DNA of 64,000 nt, from positions 10,788,001 through 10,852,000 of the forward strand of contig NC_088321.1 in NCBI RefSeq assembly GCF_910592395.1. The letters run 5' to 3'. The notes below the pieces were generated by a model. That model saw only the letters and a list, made by a program, of their open reading frames with translations. It did not search any database and was not told the origin of the DNA. The DNA is from Lineus longissimus (taxonomy: Eukaryota; Nemertea; Pilidiophora; Heteronemertea; Lineidae). A program made the position numbers and the translations under genes. Below are positions 56,170-64,000 of this stretch, one piece after another (position 1 is the stretch's first letter; every line of letters starts with the position of its first letter).

Positions 56170-56667
56170 TGTTGTAATGCCAGGGCGCCACGCCCCTTTC
56201 TGGGGAAACCCAATGTTTCCATCGTCATGACGACGTCATTGCCTTATTTGGAAGCGGTTCTTCCGGGAGATAATTTATGTGAGTCATCCGTGCAAACGCA
56301 CTTCGATTTATTGCTTTTATTATAATTTGGCTCAGTATAGCAGGGTGATACTCTCGGGAGGCATGTACTAGTACACTCAGATTAGTTTTATATAGGTTTT
56401 ATAAGTATATTCATCGTTGCATTTGTGATTCAGAACTTTCTTTGAGTCTGGTTTCTGCGCGTATATTTCACTGTGTATTCTCGCTAAAACTCGGCATTTT
56501 GCCCAGTCTCCCGTCGATGATTACGACTCTGTCCCTTTGTGTATTTCTAAACTAAATACCAGGTTTGATTCGTCTGCCAATGTAGAATCAAACCTGTGTG
56601 TTCATTTCATTATATTTCCCCGTTTTCATACTTTTATCAGCGATGTTCTGAACCACATTTGTTAACA
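56170..56667 (+). repeat. LTR-like segment after a G tract
   Basis: A 10-base G tract (56159-56168), polypurine-tract-like, is followed by TGTTGTAATGCCAGGG. The candidate LTR ends TTTGTTAACA at 56667, giving TG...CA ends. It contains a TATATA word at 56385. The other LTR is not in the window, so this rests on weak evidence. Confidence 0.3.
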
Positions 56668-57095
56668 TTTTAGAGCTTGACGTCACGACATCTGTTGTAG
56701 TCGCGTCGTGATTGGATTACGCAGTCTGTTTACATTGTTGCCACGTGCGTGCCATGTCTAGGTGCAGTTCAGAGTTGGATGCAGGGGATGCAGCATCGCA
56801 TCAGCATCAGAGTAGAGCTATAGTGTATGTAATTATAATCAACGTTGAACAAAGTGCTTTTTAGAATATTCGTCTTTCTGTTGGATTTGCCCATGAGTTG
56901 AAGAACTGTCTGGACATGACAGTGTGTAACGTTACACGTGTTTGATTGGGATGCTGGCCTACATGTACAAGATCATGAGATGTACATCAAAAGGTCTCCA
57001 TTTTGATGTTTGTCATGTTCGTGCTTTCTCTTCGGTTTTAGGCCTATTTAGGGAGTAAGTATGAGCTTTTGTATGTAGGCCTGTTGCTGGTCTAG
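56668..57095 (+). other. Possible promoter and first exon of the SAM-domain gene
   Basis: A palindromic CRE word TGACGTCA lies at 56680-56687 and CCACGTGCG near 56741. The ATG at 56754 starts an open stretch, MSRCSSELDAGDAASHQHQS, that could be the first exon. Not proven. Confidence 0.3.
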
Positions 57096-58829
57096 CCAGA
57101 GTGATAAAAGTGATGAAACCCGGCCCCGGGATGAAACGGACAATTACATTGATGGCGAGTCCTTAGCCACACTATCGGGAGCTGAGGTTAAAGACCTCAT
57201 CCCTCAACTTGGGCTTAAAAAAAAATCCAGAAATTACTCCGGTTGGAAATCAACTCCGTAAGTACATAGCTAGGCTAGGCTAAAAACAAAACTGAAACAA
57301 GAGGATGTCCGATGTAAGCCTGTCGTACCCCCAGATTTCATTTGTAGTGTCAATCAAAAGGATATGCTGGCTAGAAAAATAGAAGAAATCCACATCCACA
57401 ACACTGCAGTGCAATCATGTGCATGTTACTGCGTCCTACTAAGGTAAACTTATATTTTAAAATTTAAAGTGTAAAAGTTGACAATTGAATTGCCTCAGTT
57501 TTTGCATCCACATGCAGTGACATGCATTCTTGATTAAACCCATTTCCCAAGCTGTGGTTTTTAGCTCACCTCTCAGAAGAAGTGAGCTTTTGCATTAACG
57601 TGGCGTCCGTCGTCGTTGTCCGTTAGCAGGGCACGTTTGGTAACTGTAGTGTTAAAGCTATGGTCACGCTCAACAGTTATTCCCGGCCTGGCCTTTCCAT
57701 TGTGTGGAGCTGCAAATTGCTCCCCCCCCCAAAAAAAAATATATGACAAGATCACTTAGAAAATAAAAAATTACAGTTTGAATTCTCATTCCAGAGTGAT
57801 GGCACCTCTCCATGGTCAAATCCTGCCAGTCCAGCCCAGGAGGATTGTTTTAGTTTAAGTTCTGCCTCTTCACGGTCAAGTCTAGTCCGCAGTCCTGCGA
57901 GCTGCACTGCAGTCCGGGAGGAATGTTTTAGTGCAAGGTCTACCTCTTCAAGGTCGAGTCTAGTGTGCAGTCCTGCCAGCTGCACTGCAGTCCGGGAGGA
58001 ATGTTTTAGTCCAAGGTCTGCAAGCCCCAATGAATTTGTGGCATTTTCTGCTCCAATTCCAGATCCGGTACCCTTCCCAAAATTTTCAACGGCACTTACA
58101 GAGTGGATAAAAGCTGGAAAGCTAGGAATTCAAAAACAAACCAATGATCGCTTTGTGGAAGAATGTGTCCACTTTTATACCTCATTCAAAAGTTATCTCA
58201 CTATCGACTACGACCGGATCGCAAGGGCCATCACTGATAAATTTCCCGCATGGAAGGATCCATATGGACATTGTTACTGGGTAAGTCAGGTCAAACTCCT
58301 GAGTATATTTATTTAGACTATTCTCTGGCCTGTTAGTGTCATGTATGGCTGTTACTGGACAATTCTAGTACCGAAACAGAATGACACTATGATCAACACA
58401 AACATAAGGTGTAAGCTAAGGGTACACAGCCTTGTTTGTGCAAATGATGCATTCAGGGCTGCTGAAAAACTATAACACTTACCCAAAATTAACACTAACA
58501 CCAACTTTGATGTCACCCATTGTCAATGAACTGGAAAAATAAGAAAATTAAAGAAGAGCATCATTTGTAAGCCTATCCTCCACTGACATGTATAGGTCCT
58601 TTTGTTCTTGAAATGCCTTCCTGTAACATTTAAATCTTTCATTTCCAGGTCTCTTTCAAGAACAAATTTTCCGAGGCGGTAAGGGCAGCAAGGAAGAGGG
58701 AGAAGCGAGTCATTCGGCTGAATCAGCATGATGATAATTCGTCCAACTTCCAGTCGAAGAAGGCTAAATACAAGGGCATCGCCATCAGTGTTGATCCTGG
58801 GAAATCACGCGATAGTCAGACTTATGAAG
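57096..58829 (+). CDS. SAM-domain gene fragment with coding minisatellite
   Basis: The exons are 57096-57257 (donor GTAAGT), 57795-58280 (donor GTAAGT) and 58649-58829 (donor GTATGT). Exon 1 carries the end of a SAM-like domain: YIDGESLATLSGAEVKDLIP. A nine-A run then shifts it; the neighbouring frame gives the expected IQKLLRLE. Exon 2 begins with three 78-bp repeats (SSRSSLVRSPASCTAVREEC) and continues KFSTALTEWIKAGKLGIQKQ and YDRIARAITDKFPAWKDPYG. Exon 3 reads VSFKNKFSEAVRAARKREKR. SAM domain plus the FP-x-W...KF-R block resembles uncharacterised SAMD3-like proteins. Further exons were not found. Confidence 0.5.
57558..57660 (-). repeat. 3' end fragment of a pearl/HINE element, reverse orientation
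   Basis: TTTTTAGCTCACCTCTCAGA...AGTGAGC, then GGCGTCCGTCGTCGTTGTCC and GGGCACGTTTGGTAACTG: the reversed 3' hairpin, microsatellite and end of a monomer. The rest of the element is gone. Confidence 0.75.
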
Positions 58830-59761
58830 GTATGTGCAGGACGTAAAAACAGGTCACGATCACTCTGCAAGCTTTGATATTTTATGTATGCAGATCAGCT
58901 CAGTTTTTTAAGGTCTGATTCCACTAGAGCAGTTTGCCGCCTGAGTTTGTTATTTTTGCATAATAATTTTTTTCGCCGCAACGACACACCACCTTCTTGT
59001 CAGGAAACTGCTCTAATGGAATCAGACTGGCTTTGATGTTGAAAGAATAAAAGAATTGCTAACATGAAATACAGAATTTTTGGAGCGAAACGTTCAATCA
59101 AGCAAACAGCTGAGTGATAGTTGAATGATAGTGGTTTGAGTTCGACCACACATTGACATGTTGATCTTCATTGGACTGATGTACATTGTTCACCCAAAAT
59201 CGAAAGACAAAAGTTTGAAGTCTGTCTGACCTCTGGTTCTTCAGTTAGCGAGCGGATGCGAAAAACCTAGGATGGCAGCTGGCGGCCATATTGGATTTTG
59301 GAACACGCCCAAAATCAATAGGGACCCTTTGACACACTAGGCCTACAACCCCTAAAAATTTCAAGTCAGTCGAACAAGTGGTTCTTGAGTTATAGTCCGG
59401 AATTCAGTGCAGCGGACGCGGCGGCCGGAAACCACTCAAGTACATAATGCCCCCACTATGGCAGGGGCATAATTATGGACAGTTATTGCTGCAAGATCTA
59501 GGTGAGTAGACTATCATAGTACGTAGTTTTTATTGGCATGCAGCATTAAATCATATTGTTGGATATTGTATGATGCAACATACTGACAAGGACTGCCGGC
59601 GCACACTCCCGACACCACACACTATGTACATCAACATGGTCAGCATCTCGGCATGGGCATAAGCATGGCCATGACATTAATTGTGCTTAGACTGGGCTTG
59701 GGTAGGTTATATAACCTATGCTGATGCATTGCATGGCGATTCGGCCCAGGGGTTAGGCCTA
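58830..59761. other. Repeat fragment ending in a GCCCC hairpin
   Basis: From about 59160 to 59475 the sequence resembles a monomer of a further repeat family (CTGACCTCTGGTTCTTCAGT, then CGGACGCGGCGGCCGG) and ends ATGCCCCCACTATGGCAGGG plus GCATAATTAT, a 7-bp stem. The order of monomer, G/C-rich run and terminal hairpin matches the pearl/HINE plan. No gene. Confidence 0.45.
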
Positions 59762-60162
59762 TTTCTTCTTCTTCTTCAGCGTTCGCTCTGCACTTGGAGG
59801 GGTCATTCTCCTAGGAGTAATCCTCCTCCAAGGCGGGATGAGCGTATCCTGCGTGCCACTACGGTTAGGCGCCAATTGGGTTTATTGGCCTAGTGGTCCG
59901 ACTTTGACGAGAGAGATAGAGTCCACGCAAGCTACTCATGTTTCTCACTTGGTGGGGTCTTAGCTTGCCCTGGCATAGACACCAGGTACAAGGAACCTCG
60001 GTTTTGAGTCTCATTCGAAGGACTGTGAAGAGCCAGGAATTTTAGTTCCTTGAAAGCCACGCCGGTTCATCCAGACATACGATCCTGGGTTCTCCCCGGG
60101 ATCGAACCCAGGCCTTATTGTGTGGTGGCCAGCAGTGTAAACTACTAGGCCATGAGGCTCCT
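59762..60162 (-). mobile_element. tRNA-derived SINE
   Basis: On the minus strand the 5' end (60162) reads GAGCCTCATGGCCTAGTAG, with an A-box-like TGGCCTAGTAGTTTACA (60152-60136) and a B box GGTTCGATCCC (60108-60098). An unrelated body of about 300 bp follows, ending in a GAAGAAGAAGAAAT tail near 59765. The pseudo-acceptor stem does not pair, so it is a SINE head, not a tRNA gene. Confidence 0.75.
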
Positions 60163-60833
60163 TGTTCGGCCTATGATTGCAGGGACTTTCACTTCATCTT
60201 TGGAGGACTTAATCATAATGGTTCTTCATCCCATCGGTCTTGGGTAATTATCTGTGGCGAGGCGTGTTGGTGTATCTGGTAGTTTTGAGGGCAATAGAGA
60301 GGATAAGAGATCGTTCCGCAAACGCTAACACTAACGCAAACGCTATTTTTCTGGCGTGACCTTGACCCTGATACCGTAGATACGCTATTCGCTGAGCCAC
60401 GACCGAAAATCGGCTCCAGATCATATTGCTCCAGACAAATACATGGATGATACATGGAGCCACTGTGACCAGTATCACCTGTAGTTGTGAGGATAGGCCC
60501 TCTTACGCATTTCGTATGAAGACTTCACTACAGCATTTACTCATAACCAATTTGGTAACATTATATTGATGTCTTTGAGGGGTTGCATCATTATGGAGTC
60601 TCTTCAACCCTATTACGACATAGTTTGCTGGTCCGCGGAATGGTGTTGTTATAAACTAGGCCTTATACTGCTCACGGTAATTTTTGGACGCTGTATTGGC
60701 TTGCATACCGTTCCAAGGACGATAACCCTATTTCAGTGATAGTGAAGCGACGAAGCTCAGCAGTAGGACTGATCACTGTTCAGAGGTAGGTGTGTGTGAT
60801 ATGAGTTCCACATTGGCCATTACACGTTTTCAG
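60163..60833. other. Intergenic, nothing recognised
   Basis: Includes ACGCAAACGCTAAC-like short repeats at 60315-60345. No supported ORF. Confidence 0.35.
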
Positions 60834-61146
60834 AATGCGAAGGCGGAGAAGGTTCGAACGAACGCACTAAAGGGCCTGGGAAAAAGACCAGGTAAAATAT
60901 CAATTCTTCCTGTTCGTTTTGATCCACAGCAAGTAATACACACTGGTGTTTGAATGTGGCTGATTTTGCCCATAAAAGACATTTCTTCATTGTTCTGTCC
61001 CATCCAACAGGCTATATATGAAATGCCAGAAATCCGGCAAGCCAATAGTGTACAATTTTCATTATTCGGAACTAGAACAGCAATAGGTATGTAGGCTTAA
61101 TCTCGTTTCACATACACATGATTTAAACGTATTCTAACTTTTACAG

Positions 61147-61457
61147 CATCCACAGAAGATGAAAATGAACCAAAGCCGGGTCCATCAACCGAGTCTGGTG
61201 CTTCACCGAAGATGAGGAAGAAACCCAAGGATAACACGCTCATCTATCTTGAAAAAAAGTGCGAAAATGAGGTGGAGCAGAAAAGGGACGAATTGGCATT
61301 GCGACGGGAGGAGATAGCTATCGAAAGGAGGAAAATAGAACTCGACAAAAAAAACAGGAATTGGAAAGGAAGGAAAGAGAAAGCCAAATGGCATTGGTCT
61401 GGAAGCGGAAGAGAGAAGAATAATGATGATGTTTTGAAGAAACAGATTGGTCTATAA
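61147..61457 (+). pseudogene. Coiled-coil exon of a Myb/Naif-like transposon protein
   Basis: It follows the acceptor TTTTACAG. It reads ASTEDENEPKPGPSTESGAS, then LEKKCENEVEQKRDELALRR and EEIAIERRKIELD, the charged coiled coil typical of the second protein of Harbinger-like elements or FSBP/NAIF1-like genes. After an eight-A run the frame appears shifted: the neighbouring frame continues the heptads (ELERKEREA). Possible upstream exons at 60834-60891 and 61011-61086 do not join in phase. Confidence 0.4.
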
Positions 61458-61597
61458 CTGATTGTATGATATGTCATGAGTCGTGATGGTTTTGTAGATG
61501 GTAGTCTCACTTTTTTTCAAATTAATCGTTCAATAAAAAACATATAAAGTACAATATAGAACGTACCCTGATTAATTGTTTTATTTCTCTATTTTCT

Positions 61598-63569
61598 ATG
61601 AAGTTCTTGAGAGATCTGAAGAAACTGGGAACTGAACTTGGCGTGCCCATTCGAGAAAACCCAAACGTCAAGGGTACCAGGTGGGCGCCACATGTGCACA
61701 GAGCACTAGATGTTTTTCTCGTCACCAGTGGTGTCGAAGCTGGGCAGTATGCAGCGACGTATTATCATCATGAGAATCTCGCTGCAGACAAGAAATCAAG
61801 TACAGATATACAAGGAAGGGCGCTCAAGGTGAGTATATATATATACTATGTTATTGGTGACTGGAGCGGATGAAAACAGATTAAATCTAATATGATAATA
61901 ACCTGGTCGCTTCCCGTTCTTATTTCAGCTCGTCAGGAAACGATTGAAAGACGTTGTCTTCATAGCCTACTGTCACTTCTTGGGGGACGTTTTCGTAATA
62001 ATCGCAGCCCTCAGTAAGTTGTTCCAGTCCAACAGAACAATTTTGCAGCAGGCGGTCGCTGCGATAAGAGATGCCCTAGCAAAGTTGCAAAACCTTTTGA
62101 TCCGGCCGCGAAGGAATGGTCACCTTCAGAGGTTTCTTTCGAGTATTGAGGAGCAGGTAGATGAGAACAATACCGCAGTGAAGTACCAGGTAAAAACTGA
62201 AAACAAACACTTTAAACTGTTAAAGGGCAGTGATTGGTTATTGTACGTTGTAATGTTTACTACCAATTCTGGTCGGGCCCAAAATCTGCTGCTTAATCTC
62301 TCCAAGGTCATTATGCGTACTTGTAGCCAATGTGCCCCAGCCACATTCTGTTTCAGCTGGAAAGCTCAGTATCAAAAGTGTGAAAGCCTAAAGGGCCCCG
62401 ACACTGGTATACTAGTAGGCCTACAATATCATAAACATAATTCTATCCTAGTGATCACTTATAATGCTAGTACTTTCCTTCTGTGCCTGCGTGATTTAAA
62501 AGGGTTTGGAACTGAATGGGGAGACAGGCGAGATGTCACAGGATGCCTTTGGCCACAAGCCCTTCAGGAAGGCTATGAAAGATACCATCGATGTCACCGT
62601 AAAAGAAGTCAATAGCCGGTTTGCTGCCCTCCTCGTCAATGATGACGACAACGCTGATGGAGCCTCAAAGGCCGTGAGGTCTTTCATAAGTGCCTTCCAT
62701 CATGACAGCTGGCCGGAGGACCCCGATAACCTAGCAGCTCATGGTGAAGATGCAATTGACTTCCTGATAGGATTCTTTGATGTAGTTTTAAAGAGGTATC
62801 TTACTCATGGGCATTGGCCTTACTGTGGAATGGTGGCATGTCCCGGCACGACCATGTGTGGTACCTGGCAGCACCAGAGACCACGTCTATCATTATGACA
62901 TCGATCTGACTTTTATTTGTTAAATAAAAGAAGATATAGTTGCCACCTAATTCAGGGACCGAAACTACAGTTTATAGTTAGGAAAAGGGGACTCTACACT
63001 GTGTATGGTGGTTGCATTTCCTACTTTTAGGAATGGAGGCGACACAGAAGAGGTGCAGGAGGAGTACTCCCTCTCTTAAAACCCTTGTACATGGCACATT
63101 TCGGGATAAGAGCCACCTTGTCCTGTGGCAAACCCTGCTCACCAAGGAGCCCTACAACGACCAATTTAAGGTAATCGAAGGTGCCACAGGACGAAAGTTG
63201 TAGTTGAGTACGGGTATTCTATTCAATTATACTCTTGACATGGGACACCCTGTACTATGCAATCGGCCCTAGTTTTTAGCCTTTACCCGGCCTGCACTAT
63301 GCCTTCTATGAAACAACTGTTTTTTTATGAGTTGTTCATTTCAGAATGTTCTGCATCTCGTTGAACCCATGTTGGTCATCCCGGTCAGCAGCGGGCAATG
63401 CGAGCAAGGATTCAGCGCTATGAAGAGAATAAAGTGTGATGTGAGGTCCCGTCTGGATGTGTCCACCACAGAAGACCTCATGCGAATCAGCATGGAGGCC
63501 CCCGAGCTGGCAGACTACGACCCTGCTAAAGATGTGGAAGCCTGGCGCCTATATCATAAAGATTTTTAA
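61598..63569 (+). pseudogene. hAT-superfamily transposase gene (ZNF862-like), spliced, partly decayed
   Basis: Exons with GT..AG sites: up to 61828 (NPNVKGTRWAPHVHRALDVF; ENLAADKKSSTDIQGRALK), 61929-62189 (IAYCHFLGDVFVIIAALSKL), about 62506-62795 (FHHDSWPEDPDNLAAHGEDA), 63031-63170 (HLVLWQTLLTKEPYNDQFK) and 63345-63569. The last is the hAT dimerisation domain: LVEPMLVIPVSSGQCEQGFS, AMKRIKCDVRSRL, EDLMRISMEAP. These blocks match the ZNF862/hAT-like family. The start of the third exon lacks a clear acceptor, and the N-terminal zinc finger and first catalytic region are not seen. TIRs and 8-bp TSD were not found, so it may be an old or partly domesticated copy. Confidence 0.65.
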
Positions 63570-63955
63570 TTGGGTTCCATTATAGTACTTTAATGGAAGG
63601 ATTTAAGTCCACGGTAATGGCACTCCATTAAATCGTTTCATAAAGCGGTTTTATCGTGCCATTCCATTAACATTAGTGGACCGTAGATTCTACGGTGTAC
63701 TACTTTGAGCATACATTAAAATGTGTTCGAACGCCGCGTCGCATTTGACACATTGTGTTATGATGATTAAGTGCAAAGTAAAGAAGTGTTACCAAATCAT
63801 CAGTTTATCTGTTTAGGCTCTTATCTCTGTTATGCAGCTTCACGTGTAAAGTTTCTGCCAGCTATAAAAGGTCTCAAGCGAACCAGTGTGTCATCTGTCC
63901 TCTGTCAACTGTGTCCTGTGCCTAGTCGCTGTCGAGACGTTGTACTTGTAACAAC
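63570..63955. other. Intergenic with a short inverted repeat
   Basis: At 63595-63685 there are repeated CCATTAA/TTAATGG words (TTAATGGAAGG, CTCCATTAA, GTGCCATTCCATTAAC), possibly a MITE remnant. Likely 3' flank of the hAT gene and 5' flank of the next gene. Confidence 0.35.
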
Positions 63956-64000
63956 ATGCCGAGACCACGAGGGAAGAATTGGACTGAGGTCGAAATGAAT
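63956..64000 (+). CDS. Start of a Myb/SANT-like gene (runs off the window)
   Basis: From the ATG the 15 visible codons read MPRPRGKNWTEVEMN. A basic start followed by NWTEVE is the entry to a Myb/SANT or trihelix domain (W-T-x-x-E). Only the first residues are available. Confidence 0.35.
   Translation, partial: MPRPRGKNWTEVEMN

Noticed and set aside
57752..58030. Minus-strand repetitive ORF (LKHSSRTAVQLAGL repeats)
   Set aside because: It is the antisense of the coding minisatellite; splice sites and family motifs support the plus strand.
60088..60162. Possible tRNA gene on the minus strand
   Set aside because: A and B boxes are present but acceptor and anticodon stems do not pair, and it is fused to a SINE body with a GAA tail.
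60834..61086. Two small exons upstream of the coiled-coil exon at 61147
   Set aside because: Splice sites look good but their phases do not give a continuous open frame together.

Overview
This window reads as nuclear DNA of an animal, most likely an aquatic invertebrate and perhaps a lophotrochozoan such as a mollusc. The evidence is spliced genes with GT..AG introns, AATAAA signals, metazoan transposon families, and many copies of a repeat built like the 'pearl'/DINE-1/HINE elements known from bivalves and other animals. No species can be named from sequence alone. Almost everything recognisable is mobile DNA, much of it nested; only a few small minus-strand genes look like ordinary host genes.

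Layout. 96-4695: remnant of a Ty3/gypsy retroelement (RNase H, integrase, chromodomain) followed by a broken F-type envelope-like gene. 5631-5794: foldback element. 8387-11388: spliced transposase-like gene of an unnamed family with one in-frame TAG. 12692-14067 (minus): last two exons of an unrecognised host gene. 14859-17050: a promoter-like duplicated segment and a zinc-binding transposon-like gene. 17206-17536: a DUF4326 exon. 18624 to about 36330: a large rolling-circle transposon (Helentron) with a tandem OTU region, Rep (HUH/Y2), Pif1-like helicase, EEP endonuclease and an RPA-like protein, broken up by later insertions. The insertions are a PIF/Harbinger element (19060-21955, TSD CTG) and three non-autonomous elements (25383-26369, 27406-30781, 32801-34461); one of these carries a further MITE and a small intron-containing gene on the minus strand. 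37915-43005: an SGNH-hydrolase/zinc-knuckle gene invaded by three more copies. 45218-54269: exons of another transposon-like gene family with an intact LINE (ORF1 and ORF2) in one of its introns. 54889-56667: a two-finger C2H2 ORF and an LTR-like segment. 57096-58829: a SAM-domain gene fragment with a coding minisatellite. 59762-60162: a tRNA-derived SINE. 61598-63569: a hAT-type transposase gene. 63956 to the end: start of a Myb/SANT-like gene.

Most notable result. Removing the non-autonomous elements at the boundaries TGAAAY...CTAAAAA, or the Harbinger at its TSD, restores the interrupted reading frames with no extra bases in five separate cases. This fixes the boundaries of the repeat family and shows it leaves no TSD beyond shared A residues. 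Subfamilies also carry different terminal words, and the 5' word matches the 3' word in each one. Repeat monomers carry AGGTCA half-sites and a CTCF-like core, so they may have regulatory effects.
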